Shown here: positions 1 through 6,533 of the stretch, piece by piece
Layout of the letters: every line of letters begins with the position of its first letter
Position numbering within the stretch: the stretch's first letter is position 1
Origin: Cytophagales bacterium
GTDB lineage: Bacteria; Bacteroidota; Bacteroidia; Cytophagales; Cyclobacteriaceae
Length of the DNA: 6,533 nucleotides
Assembly: GCA_003541895.1 (NCBI GenBank)
Contig: DPLR01000300.1
Coordinates: 1-6,533 of the forward strand
Direction: 5' to 3'
Position numbers and translations under genes: made by a program
Notes under the pieces: generated by a model
Database searches by the model: none
Told to the model about the DNA's origin: nothing
Seen by the model: the letters and a program-made list of their open reading frames with translations, nothing else

Positions 1-227
1 GTGAAGAAAAACCATTTGAAGAATACGAAGAAGATATCGAACTTATTGACCTTAAAGAAGAACTTGGCGCTGATGTTTATGAAATTCTTATCAATCATAG
101 ATATGATACTGCAATTGAAGTATTAACAGCGGGACCAGTCAAACTTAAAGAGATAGAAGAGTTTGACGAAGCAAAAATTGAAGAGATTATAGAAATTATT
201 AAATCTCAGTTTGAAGAAGAAGAATAG
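1..227 (+). CDS. nusA: Transcription factor NusA, C-terminal end (partial)
   Basis: The frame is open from the left edge (first full codon at base 3) to a TAG at 225-227, giving 74 residues of a C-terminus. The visible part is acidic (it begins EEKPFEEYEED and ends FEEEE) and contains a helix-hairpin-helix-like stretch, with 'YDTAIEVLTAGPVKLKEIEE' followed by an Ile/Glu-rich helix. This is the pattern of the C-terminal HhH region of NusA in Bacteroidetes/Chlorobi-type bacteria. NusA binds RNA polymerase and modulates pausing, termination and antitermination. The position directly upstream of infB, 22 bases away on the same strand, is the classic rimP-nusA-infB order and is the main support. 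The S1 and KH domains lie outside the window, so the name rests on context plus the tail. Codon use (CTT/TTA for Leu, no TTG, CTG or GTG) matches the first half of infB, not the genes further right. Confidence 0.78.
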   Translation, partial: EEKPFEEYEEDIELIDLKEELGADVYEILINHRYDTAIEVLTAGPVKLKEIEEFDEAKIEEIIEIIKSQFEEEE

Positions 228-233
228 CCTAAG

Positions 234-239
234 AAAAGG
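234..239 (+). promoter_or_regulatory. infB: Shine-Dalgarno-like site for infB
   Basis: AAAAGG lies 10 bases before the ATG at 250 and supports that start. It stands out because most genes to the right (LysE, DinB, YHS, recX) have no purine-rich anti-16S match before their starts, as is usual in Bacteroidetes. The match is short, so it may be chance. Confidence 0.5.
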
Positions 240-249
240 TAACCATTAA

Positions 250-2892
250 ATGTCTGAAACAAAAGCTCCTAAAATAAGATTATATAAATACGCTGCAGAG
301 ATTAATCTTTCATCAGAAAATCTTATTGAATTTCTTAAAACAAAAGGACACGAGGTTAAGTCTCATCAATCAATTCTTTCAGAGGATATGATTAATGAGA
401 TTAATGCGCACTTTAAAAAAGATATTGAAAAAGCTGAACAGCACTATAAAAAAATAGCTGAATTCAATAAAAAGCGTGCAGATAAAGTTGATAAAGATAT
501 AAAGATCGAAGAAGAAGTACCTGCCGAAGTTGAAGAAAAAGAAATTGTAATAACTGATGTTACTGTAGAAGCTGAAATTGAAACTGAGGTTGAACCTGAA
601 ATACAGGAAGAGGCAAAAGTTGAAGAAACAACAGAAGTTGAAATACCAGTAGTTGAAGAAGTTGTTGCTGTTGAACCGGTTGAAGAAGTAAAACCCGTTG
701 TTGCAAAAGTCCCTGAAAAATTTATTTCACCTAAGGACAGCGAAGCAAACAAAAAACGTGGTTTAAAAGTTGTAGGCAAAATAGATCTTGGTGAAGATAA
801 AAAACAAAAACAGGCTGTTAAAAAAGTAACTCCTGCTGGTACCCAAGAAAAACCCGGCACAACAGAATCAACAAGTGATGCTGTTAAAAAGAAGAAAAGA
901 CCAAAAACCAAAAAGAAAACTACTACCGGTGAGGCTCCAGTTGAAGAACCAACAACGGTTAAAAAGAAAAAACGCGTAAAGAAATTTGAGATTGATGAAA
1001 AAGATGTAAAAGCAGCTATCAAACAAACTATGCTTAGTATGGATGATACTGTAACTACGAACAGGGCTGCATCAAGAAAAAAGAAAAGACGGGAAAGAGA
1101 AGCCGAAGAAGAAAGATTACAGGAACTTAAAACCTTAGATTCAAAAGTAATTCGTGTTAACGAATTTATTGCAGTTAGCGAACTTGCAAATCTTATGGAA
1201 GTGCCTGTTGGTGATGTTATTTCAAAGTGTATCGGGCTTGGATTAATGGTTTCTATCAACCAGAGACTTGATGTAGAAAACATTACTCTTGTTGCTGACG
1301 AATTTGGTTTTGAGGTTGAATTCCAAAAAGAATATACTGCGGAAGTACTTGAAGATATTGAAGATGATGAAGAAGATTTACAACCAAGACCACCCGTTGT
1401 TACAATTATGGGTCACGTTGATCATGGTAAAACATCGTTACTCGATTATATCCGTAAAACAAAAGTTGTTGCTTCAGAGGCAGGAGGAATTACTCAGCAC
1501 ATTGGCGCATATGATGTTACCACATCCAGCGGACAAAAAATTGCATTTCTTGATACGCCTGGTCACGAAGCGTTTACTGCCATGCGTGCACGCGGTGCGA
1601 AATTGACCGACATCGCCATCATTGTTGTGGCGGCTGATGACGATGTGATGCCACAAACAAAAGAAGCGATCAATCATGCACAGGTTGCAGGTGTGCCTTT
1701 AGTTTTTGCAATCAATAAAATTGACAAGCCGGGTGCTAATCCTGAAAAAGTAAAAGAATCACTTTCTAAAATGAACATCCTCGTTGAAGACTGGGGAGGT
1801 AAATATCAGTGCCAGGCAATCTCTGCAAAAACAGGCGTGGGCATTGATGAACTTTTAGAAAAAGTTTTATTGGAAGCCGAGATTTTAAATCTGAAAGCCA
1901 ACCCTAACAAGTCGGCAGTCGGTTCAATAATTGAAGCTGAATTAGATAAAGGCCGTGGTTATGTTTCTACGTTGATGGTGCAAGCCGGAACGTTGAAGGT
2001 TGGAGACATCATGGTAGCAGGTTCAAATCATGGTCGTGTAAAGGCTATGTTTGATGACACTGGTAATAAAGTGAGTGAGGCGGGTCCTTCAACACCGGTG
2101 CAAGTGCTGGGTCTTGACGGAGCGCCACAAGCGGGTGAGAAGTTTCAGGTTTTTGAAACCGATCGCGAAGCACGCGAAGTGGCAAACAAACGCAGCCAGA
2201 TTTTACGTGAGCAGAACATCCGCACGAAGAAACACATTACACTTGATGAAATCGGAAGGCGATTAGCGATCGGTTCGTTCAAGCAATTGAATGTGATTGT
2301 AAAAGGCGATGTGGATGGATCAGTAGAAGCGCTATCGGATTCGTTGTTGAAGCTTTCAACTCCAAAAGTAGCTGTGAGCATCATTCATAAAGCCGTGGGT
2401 CAGATTTCTGAATCAGATGTATTGTTGGCTTCAGCTTCTGATGCTATCATTCTTGGTTTTCAGGTTCGTCCTTCAGCATCGGCACGCAAACTTGCCGATA
2501 CGGAAGAAATTGAAATCCGTCATTATTCGATCATTTACGATGCGATCAATGATGTGAAGGCCGCCATGGAAGGTATGCTCGACAAGGAAATGGAAGAAGT
2601 AATTGTTGGTAATGCCGAAGTGCGCAACATATTTAAAATATCAAAGGTTGGTACTATTGCCGGTTGTATGGTTACTGATGGTCTTGTGAAACGCAGTAAT
2701 GCAATTCGTCTCATTCGCGATGGTATCGTGGTATATTCCGGCAAGCTTGGTTCACTCAAACGCATGAAAGACGATGCCAGCGAAGTGCGCTCTGGTTTTG
2801 ATTGCGGTATCGGTATTGACGGATTTAATGACATCAATGTTGGCGATGTGATTGAAAGCTACGAAATGCGCGAAGTGAAGAAATCGCTGTAA
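250..2892 (+). CDS. infB: Translation initiation factor IF-2
   Basis: IF-2 is the GTPase that delivers fMet-tRNA to the 30S subunit and promotes 70S joining. In the 880 residues I see: an N-terminal IF2_N-type helical domain (about 9-58, '[20 protein letters not shown]'); a long Glu/Val- then Lys-rich linker (about 60-290); a second IF2_N-like domain (about 296-350); the G domain with G1 GHVDHGKT (388-395), G2 GGITQHIGA (412-420), G3 DTPGH (435-439), G4 NKID (489-492) and G5 SAK (525-527); a beta-barrel domain II (about 560-650); domain III (about 670-785); and the C-terminal fMet-tRNA-binding C2 domain (about 790-875). All GTPase motifs are intact and the length is normal for the group. The ATG at 250 has a Shine-Dalgarno-like AAAAGG at 234-239 and fits the family N-terminus. 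Oddity: codon use changes sharply near base 1560 (see findings), so the gene may be recombinant or an assembly chimera. Confidence 0.97.
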   Translation: MSETKAPKIRLYKYAAEINLSSENLIEFLKTKGHEVKSHQSILSEDMINEINAHFKKDIEKAEQHYKKIAEFNKKRADKVDKDIKIEEEVPAEVEEKEIVITDVTVEAEIETEVEPEIQEEAKVEETTEVEIPVVEEVVAVEPVEEVKPVVAKVPEKFISPKDSEANKKRGLKVVGKIDLGEDKKQKQAVKKVTPAGTQEKPGTTESTSDAVKKKKRPKTKKKTTTGEAPVEEPTTVKKKKRVKKFEIDEKDVKAAIKQTMLSMDDTVTTNRAASRKKKRREREAEEERLQELKTLDSKVIRVNEFIAVSELANLMEVPVGDVISKCIGLGLMVSINQRLDVENITLVADEFGFEVEFQKEYTAEVLEDIEDDEEDLQPRPPVVTIMGHVDHGKTSLLDYIRKTKVVASEAGGITQHIGAYDVTTSSGQKIAFLDTPGHEAFTAMRARGAKLTDIAIIVVAADDDVMPQTKEAINHAQVAGVPLVFAINKIDKPGANPEKVKESLSKMNILVEDWGGKYQCQAISAKTGVGIDELLEKVLLEAEILNLKANPNKSAVGSIIEAELDKGRGYVSTLMVQAGTLKVGDIMVAGSNHGRVKAMFDDTGNKVSEAGPSTPVQVLGLDGAPQAGEKFQVFETDREAREVANKRSQILREQNIRTKKHITLDEIGRRLAIGSFKQLNVIVKGDVDGSVEALSDSLLKLSTPKVAVSIIHKAVGQISESDVLLASASDAIILGFQVRPSASARKLADTEEIEIRHYSIIYDAINDVKAAMEGMLDKEMEEVIVGNAEVRNIFKISKVGTIAGCMVTDGLVKRSNAIRLIRDGIVVYSGKLGSLKRMKDDASEVRSGFDCGIGIDGFNDINVGDVIESYEMREVKKSL

Positions 2893-2916
2893 TATTTTAC
2901 AAAGTGAATTTGAATG

Positions 2917-2946
2917 AAATGCAGACTTCGGTCTGCATTTTTTATT
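2917..2946 (+). terminator. Rho-independent terminator after infB
   Basis: A perfect 10-bp stem, AAATGCAGAC (2917-2926) with GTCTGCATTT (2931-2940), closes a TTCG loop in the extra-stable C(UUCG)G context. It is followed by a run of T on the + strand (TTTTTT across the stem end, then ATTT). It begins 24 bases after the infB stop and ends 4 bases before the stop codon of the convergent exporter gene. On the - strand the same stem is followed by only a weak T-rich stretch, so it might act in both directions but is best suited to ending the nusA-infB transcript. Confidence 0.88.
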
Positions 2947-2950
2947 TGCA

Positions 2951-3571
2951 TCAAATCAAGTTGAAATATTTTATGAAAGCATAAATACCGAGCGTAAGCA
3001 AAACCGAGCCGGGAATAATTTTTATCCATTTGCTTCCTTGAACATACGGAGCCAGCCGCTCGGCAAATTTGATCAGCGATAGTAGTAGAGCGAGAGCACC
3101 AACCGAAGTTCCAAAAACGTAACTGTGTAACAACCCCACCGATGAGAGATTGATCCAGCCTTGTGCTTTGAGATAAGCCGTAAAGCCCATCCAATAAGGA
3201 ATTGCCATAGGGTTAAGTACACTCAAAGCCAGGCCTCTTCGAAATCCGCTTTCGCTGAATTTTTTAGCAAAACCACTCGATGATTTTTTGGAGGGAAGAA
3301 GATTTAAAATACCAATGGTGGTCATTACGATGGCGGCAATGAGTTGAAAGTTTTCAATGATCATAGGCGAAGTGGAGAGCCAGTATTCAAACTGAACGCC
3401 AATCCATGCATATGGATATTCTATAATCGCCACAGCTAAGGCAAAGCGTGCAGCAATGGAAATTTTTTTCTCAAGTGCTAGTTGTAAAATCGAAATGTTT
3501 AATGTGCCGGGTGGAATTGACCCGATGAAACTGAAGAAAAAGCCAAGCGCAAAAACGTAGAGATGATACAT
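2951..3571 (-). CDS. LysE/RhtB-type amino-acid exporter family membrane protein
   Basis: This 206-residue, very hydrophobic protein has about six predicted membrane segments (roughly 4-26, 39-60, 70-92, 112-135, 147-170 and 183-203), the usual size and topology of the LysE translocator family. Family landmarks are the 'GSIPPGTLN' turn at 17-25 at the end of helix 1 (the family's Gly/Pro-rich PGP-like signature) and 'NPMAIPYW' at 120-127 (the Asn-Pro-x-Ala motif of helix 4). A polar loop rich in Lys/Ser (about 93-112) separates helices 3 and 4, as expected. Members export amino acids or related small metabolites across the inner membrane; the substrate cannot be read from the sequence. The gene converges on infB and lies 87 bases downstream of the ATP-grasp gene on the same strand, so it may have its own promoter or be read through from that gene. 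No Shine-Dalgarno sequence is seen before the ATG. Confidence 0.88.
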   Translation of the reverse strand: MYHLYVFALGFFFSFIGSIPPGTLNISILQLALEKKISIAARFALAVAIIEYPYAWIGVQFEYWLSTSPMIIENFQLIAAIVMTTIGILNLLPSKKSSSGFAKKFSESGFRRGLALSVLNPMAIPYWMGFTAYLKAQGWINLSSVGLLHSYVFGTSVGALALLLSLIKFAERLAPYVQGSKWIKIIPGSVLLTLGIYAFIKYFNLI

Positions 3572-3637
3572 TTGAATATTACAATGAAGTCAACTGAAAT
3601 TTGAAAATGTATTGCGTTTGAAGGTAATAAATTTTAA

Positions 3638-3650
3638 ACCGCTAAACGGT
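3638..3650 (-). terminator. Weak hairpin after the ATP-grasp gene, possible terminator
   Basis: ACCG (3638-3641) and CGGT (3647-3650) can form a 4-bp stem around a 5-base loop just past the TAA of the ATP-grasp gene. On the - strand it is followed by TTTAAAATTTATT. The stem is short, so it is a weak candidate at best; read-through into the exporter gene is equally possible. Confidence 0.2.
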
Positions 3651-3658
3651 GACAAAGA

Positions 3659-4684
3659 TTATTTTAACAAAGCAAATTTTTTATAGATCGCCCGCCCTTC
3701 TTGAAAGGAAATGTATTTCACGCCTTGCTCGTTATTCTCTTTGCTGACTCGGTATAAATTTTTCCAGTGACGGATTAAATCGATTACTCCCTTCCAAAGC
3801 GATGCGTTGGGATGGTAAATGTGCGATGGCTCTGCACCACATCCGTTGAGTTCCACGATTTTTACTTTCCCATTTTCAAGATCTTCAATGGAAGCACAAC
3901 GCAAATCATATCTGCCAAAATAAAATCCTTTCGTCTTTTTGCTAATCTGATCAAATGAATTTGAGAGCTTTGGCGTGATGAGATGATTCGCATTGATGAA
4001 CATTGTGCCTAGGCAATGATTTCCGATCGAAACCAATTCTATTCTTTGACCGATTGGAATAATTTCTTCCAGCTTATCAAAGTATTTTTCCTTTAAAGTT
4101 TTCCATTGCAATCTCGCCCTGTCTTTCCCAAGAATTAGTTGCCTAAGATTTTTTTTGCCATCACCTTCTACAAAAAGGAATTCTTTTGCTGTAATCGAAT
4201 TAACAAAACCATTTTCTTCCTTGGGAAACCGAATGTAAAAAACACCAAACTCTAATGGCAAATCAACTAACTCTTGAATAATGAAATCGATTTTAATTTC
4301 TGAAAGATATTCTTGCGCTTCTTTCTCATTATGAATTTTTCTGACCATCCAACCACGCTCGCCTAAATCGGGTTTGAAGATGAGTGGCAATGAAAGGTAA
4401 GCATCATTTATTTTTTTAAGTACATCTTCAATTGTATTTGGAATCCGGATCAAAATTGTTTTGGGCTTAACTTCTTCGGGCAAAAGCGAAAGCACATCGT
4501 GCTTTGATTCGCCAAGCATGCCACCCGTTAAGATGCCGGGGTTTGAAGCTGAGAAATAAAAAATGGACCATTCTTTCAATGAATACCAAAGCCACATGAA
4601 AACCAATGGCAATTGAATAACGCCAAAAGGCCAATACTCCCAATGGAAAAGCTTGGTAAAAAAATTACGGATGGTAATGTTCAT
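3659..4684 (-). CDS. ATP-grasp-like protein of unknown substrate
   Basis: I do not recognise a named gene, but the 341-residue protein has the outline of an ATP-grasp ligase. Visible elements are a first nucleotide-binding lysine in 'LIFKPDLGERGWMVRKI' (K104, followed by a Gly-rich loop), 'IIQELVDLPLEFGV' (E138 and E145, the hinge/ATP-binding strand), 'GDGKKNLRQLI' (174-184), 'GRYDLRC' (257-263, with D260 and R262) and a metal-binding-type 'VELNGCGAEPSH' (E278 and N280). This layout resembles D-Ala-D-Ala ligase-like and related ATP-grasp enzymes, which join a carboxylate to an amine or thiol through an acyl-phosphate; the substrate is unknown. The first 45 residues are unusually aromatic and hydrophobic (about 18-45), perhaps a membrane-facing segment. 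The ATG overlaps the DinB stop codon in an ATGA, so the two are probably translationally coupled. The key residues seem present, so it is likely active. Assignment to ATP-grasp is by motif order only. Confidence 0.72.
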   Translation of the reverse strand: MNITIRNFFTKLFHWEYWPFGVIQLPLVFMWLWYSLKEWSIFYFSASNPGILTGGMLGESKHDVLSLLPEEVKPKTILIRIPNTIEDVLKKINDAYLSLPLIFKPDLGERGWMVRKIHNEKEAQEYLSEIKIDFIIQELVDLPLEFGVFYIRFPKEENGFVNSITAKEFLFVEGDGKKNLRQLILGKDRARLQWKTLKEKYFDKLEEIIPIGQRIELVSIGNHCLGTMFINANHLITPKLSNSFDQISKKTKGFYFGRYDLRCASIEDLENGKVKIVELNGCGAEPSHIYHPNASLWKGVIDLIRHWKNLYRVSKENNEQGVKYISFQEGRAIYKKFALLK

Positions 4685-5211
4685 TCTGCTTTACCTGCCT
4701 CTGCAAAATTCTCCTGCCGATAGCGGATAGTTGAAGAAGCAACACCAAATTCAGCAGGAAGATTAACGTGAGCAGCCACTTCTCTGATTCCGATTTTCAT
4801 AATGGCCATGTGATGAACAGCATGTTCAATATTGTATGTAAGCTCGCGGAAATAATTCGTTTGAACGTTCACGTTTTCACTGGAAGAAAGATCGTAACCA
4901 ACCTCTAACAATAAAGGCTTGTCAGTTTTTTGTTGGGCAATGAACGAGTGAATTCGATTGATCAATTCAAGTGCAAGCTCCTTATCGCTTTCGATCATTT
5001 TATCATGCGAGCGGTTGTCATAATTGATAATGCCTTTTGGATAACCTTGCTCAAGGCAAACAAAGAACTCTAACGTGTGACGGAGATGTTGACCAACCGA
5101 TGAGCCGCTCAATGTTTTTGAAGGCTTCACAAATTGTTCATCTGTTAATTGACGAACCGAATCACTCAGTTGATTTAAAATGGATAGACAGGCAGTAATC
5201 AGTTGGTTCAT
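4681..5211 (-). CDS. DinB-family (YfiT-like) putative metal-dependent protein
   Basis: This 176-residue, mostly helical protein matches the DinB/YfiT four-helix-bundle superfamily. That superfamily usually binds a divalent metal through three histidines and includes thiol S-transferases and many uncharacterised members. The candidate ligands are visible: H42/H45 in 'VGQHLRHTLEFF' (39-50) and H130/H134 (with H133) in 'NIEHAVHHMAIMKIG' (127-141), the typical HxxxH of the last helices. 'RELTYN' just before it is also common in Bacteroidetes members. It is not the DinB DNA polymerase IV; the shared name is historical. It sits 33 bases after the YHS gene and its stop overlaps the start of the ATP-grasp gene by 4 bases, so the three probably share a transcript. 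No Shine-Dalgarno sequence precedes the ATG. The reaction is unknown, though the neighbouring ATP-grasp gene suggests a small-molecule or thiol pathway (inference). Confidence 0.85.
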   Translation of the reverse strand: MNQLITACLSILNQLSDSVRQLTDEQFVKPSKTLSGSSVGQHLRHTLEFFVCLEQGYPKGIINYDNRSHDKMIESDKELALELINRIHSFIAQQKTDKPLLLEVGYDLSSSENVNVQTNYFRELTYNIEHAVHHMAIMKIGIREVAAHVNLPAEFGVASSTIRYRQENFAEAGKAE

Positions 5212-5244
5212 GAAATTTCAAATTATAAATTTTACGATTGCCGA

Positions 5245-5703
5245 TCAAGGCAAAATTTTTTTCCAGTTTTGGTCGGCTTTAGATTTCAGCGCTTTCTCAT
5301 TTTTATTCCAATCTTTTAAAGTGTTGTTGCCCCAAAAGTTGTAGAATAGATAAAGTTTACCATCCACAATTTTATAGGTTTCTGGATCGATTTTTACTCT
5401 CTCTCCGGTTTCGCCCATGGCAAAAGCACACCAGCCTCCGTAAGCAGGCTCGTATTTTTCTGGACTGGTTTTGAATTTGTTTAAATTATTTGCGGAGTGG
5501 AATAAATAAGTAATCCCTTTCAGTGTAAACGAAATTGTTGATTCTCCTTCGATGGGCGTTCCTTCAAAATAACTAACAGGATCATATCCTTCGATGGCAA
5601 TATTTTTTTTGACATTGAAGTTCTTCTTGCGCACGTCATCGGCTTGTGCGAAGGTTAGTTGCCCTAAGGAAAGCAACACCAAAACAGCCATTACTTTTTT
5701 CAT
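5245..5703 (-). CDS. Secreted YHS-domain protein
   Basis: This 152-residue protein starts with a clear signal peptide (MKK, a hydrophobic core at 4-18, then a likely signal peptidase I site near AQA at 19-21). There is no lipobox cysteine, so it is expected to be periplasmic or secreted. The mature part is a YHS-type domain: 'GYDPVSYFEG' (39-48), 'GITYLFHSANNLNKF' (63-77), 'PEKYEPAYGGWCAFAMGETG' (81-100) and 'VDGKLYLFYN' (113-122). YHS domains are thought to bind metals, and related proteins occur beside copper or heavy-metal genes; none is visible here. The conserved Cys92 is encoded by TGT, so this is not one of the selenocysteine versions known in this family. It is the first of a close - strand group with DinB and ATP-grasp. 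The 87 bases upstream probably hold a promoter, but I could not identify a convincing -7/-33 pair. Its specific function is unknown. Confidence 0.87.
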   Translation of the reverse strand: MKKVMAVLVLLSLGQLTFAQADDVRKKNFNVKKNIAIEGYDPVSYFEGTPIEGESTISFTLKGITYLFHSANNLNKFKTSPEKYEPAYGGWCAFAMGETGERVKIDPETYKIVDGKLYLFYNFWGNNTLKDWNKNEKALKSKADQNWKKILP

Positions 5704-5790
5704 AAAGCTTAGATACGTAAAGAATGCAAAGGTCGGTTCAATAATGGTATCGAAATGTCGTGAGGTTTACAAAAGCTTGATTGCGGTATT

Positions 5791-6282
5791 TTATTCAATT
5801 TGGTTTTGAATCACCTCCCAAACCAGTTCAGGTTCATAACCTTTGCCAATGGCATAATTGGCTAGTTTACTTTTGAGTTTGAAAATGTTTGTTTCATCAA
5901 TCTGATCTGCTTTTTTGGCGATCAAATTTGAAAGAGTTTTCTTGTATTCGGATGAGTCAATTTCGGCCAGACCTTTAGCAATACACCGCTGAGTTAATTG
6001 CAACATTTCAAGTTCGCGTTGGATCTTTAGTTTGCCCCATTTCAACATCCGGAATTTTCCACCGGCAAATGTTTTGGCAAAGCGCTCTTCGTTCAAGAAG
6101 CTTTCGGTTATTAATCGCGCCAGAATTTCATCGACCTCGGAGGATCGCAATCCATACTCGAATAATTTTTTCCTTACTTCATAATGTGATCGCTCCTGAT
6201 AGGCGCAATAGCGATAGATTTTTGCGAGAGCATCATTGGTGTTCCCGGTCTCCAGTTTTCTTTTACCAGTTGGTTTCTTCAT
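5791..6282 (-). CDS. recX: Regulatory protein RecX
   Basis: RecX binds RecA filaments and modulates, mostly inhibits, recombinase and co-protease activity. The 163 residues show the family's repeated three-helix modules. The first is 'AKIYRYCAYQERSHYEVRKK' followed by 'LFEYGLRSSEVDEILARLIT'. Then comes the signature 'ESFLNEERFAKTFAGGKFRM' and 'KWGKLKIQREL', and finally a more divergent third module ending 'GKGYEPELVWEVIQNQIE'. Length and motif order are those of Bacteroidetes RecX. The ATG at 6282 is fixed by an in-frame TAA immediately before it. There is no recA in the window, which is common because recX is often unlinked from recA in this phylum. It lies between the YcxB-like gene (42 bases upstream) and the YHS gene (87 bases downstream), all on the - strand. 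I see no recognisable SOS box upstream. Confidence 0.95.
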   Translation of the reverse strand: MKKPTGKRKLETGNTNDALAKIYRYCAYQERSHYEVRKKLFEYGLRSSEVDEILARLITESFLNEERFAKTFAGGKFRMLKWGKLKIQRELEMLQLTQRCIAKGLAEIDSSEYKKTLSNLIAKKADQIDETNIFKLKSKLANYAIGKGYEPELVWEVIQNQIE

Positions 6283-6324
6283 TTACCACTAAAATTACTG
6301 GGACTGGCACCCGGTACCCGATTA

Positions 6325-6533
6325 TTATTTCACCAAGCCCTTGTTCCTTAAAATGCTCGCCACAAATTTTCGCTCGTTGTCGGTATTGAAAATTTTGAAT
6401 GGCAGGTAAACCATCTGAGCTTTGTTAACGAAGAGAACGAAATAATCTTTGCCCACTTTGGCGCGCTTGAATTGATCCCATTTCATGGGCATACCTTCGC
6501 GTGGATTGATTTTTAAAACCAATTGATGGCTGC
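6325..6533 (-). CDS. YcxB-like protein, C-terminal part (partial)
   Basis: The frame is open from the right edge to a TAA at 6325-6327. About 68 residues are visible, and the true start lies outside the window. A TTG at 6520-6522 could be read as a start, but the frame continues upstream (…SHQLVLKINP), so a truncated C-terminus is more likely. The sequence 'MKWDQFKRAKVGKDYFVLFV' followed by 'NKAQMVYLPFKIFNTDNERK' and 'FVASILRNKGL' has the rhythm of the YcxB-like C-terminal domain: a tryptophan-start strand, a strand ending in a short loop, then 'lP...F' and a helix. That domain is found after two membrane helices in small membrane proteins of unknown function, which would be off-window here. 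It is the first gene of the - strand series leading to recX. The assignment is tentative because only the end is visible. Confidence 0.55.
   Translation of the reverse strand, partial: SHQLVLKINPREGMPMKWDQFKRAKVGKDYFVLFVNKAQMVYLPFKIFNTDNERKFVASILRNKGLVK

Noticed and set aside
597..1110. Repetitive Glu/Val and poly-Lys coding stretches as a possible repeat element
   Set aside because: These are the ordinary charged linker of IF-2; there is no regular DNA repeat unit and no sign of mobility.
444..1283. Long open frame (279 codons) on the - strand inside infB
   Set aside because: It lies opposite the low-complexity Lys/Glu/Val linker of infB. Its translation is Ser/Thr/Phe-rich, as expected for the antisense of such codons, and shows no domain.
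1289..1606. 105-codon + strand frame inside infB
   Set aside because: It overlaps the intact IF-2 G domain in another frame and has no family features, so it is a shadow of infB.
2859..3194. 111-codon - strand frame crossing the infB end and the exporter gene
   Set aside because: It overlaps two well-supported genes and the terminator, and its product has no recognisable features.
5704..5790. Possible Bacteroidetes promoter (TAnnTTTG type) before the YHS gene
   Set aside because: The nearest match, GACCTTTG on the - strand, lacks the first T and has no TTG at the right distance upstream, so I do not call it.
6283..6324. Possible tRNA fragment or attachment site in the GC-rich gap before recX
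   Set aside because: There is no cloverleaf, no T-loop consensus and no CCA-type end in only 42 bases, and no integrase or matching repeat elsewhere in the window.
6069..6389. 106-codon + strand frame opposite recX and the YcxB-like end
   Set aside because: It is antisense to clear RecX coding sequence, with a composition typical of a shadow frame.

Overview
The window reads as Bacteroidetes-type DNA (Cytophagia-like in character) over about its right three quarters. The evidence is the recognisable Bacteroidetes style of the RecX, YHS, DinB, LysE and YcxB-like proteins, the absence of Shine-Dalgarno sequences before most of these genes, and moderate-to-low GC. The left quarter (about 1-1560) has clearly different codon use and an IF-2 N-terminus that looks more like Ignavibacteria-type proteins. 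Taxon assignments come from remembered family patterns, not from a search.

Layout. On the + strand, the end of a nusA-like gene (1-227) is followed after 22 bases by infB, complete at 880 codons (250-2892). This is the usual nusA-infB translation/transcription operon order. A strong cUUCGg hairpin with a U tract (2917-2946) ends it. Everything to the right is on the - strand and converges on infB. In transcription order it is: a partial YcxB-like gene running in from the right edge (6325-6533), recX (5791-6282), a secreted YHS-domain protein (5245-5703), a DinB-family protein (4681-5211), an ATP-grasp-like protein overlapping DinB by 4 bases (3659-4684), and a LysE/RhtB-type exporter (2951-3571). 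No gene-free stretch exceeds 90 bases.

How the genes relate. nusA and infB encode core gene-expression factors. recX encodes a RecA modulator. YHS, DinB and ATP-grasp are closely spaced and probably co-transcribed; DinB and ATP-grasp are very likely translationally coupled, which suggests a shared but unknown role. The LysE-type exporter has its own 87-base leader.

Most notable observation. infB changes codon use abruptly near the conserved G3 box (around 1550-1600). By hand count, Val GTG goes from 1 of about 47 to about 20 of 43, and Leu TTG+CTG from 0 to about 12. The reading frame stays intact. This fits either intragenic recombination between distant lineages or, quite plausibly, a metagenome assembly chimera joined at the most conserved part of infB. 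I found no defence system, CRISPR array, transposon or RNA gene.
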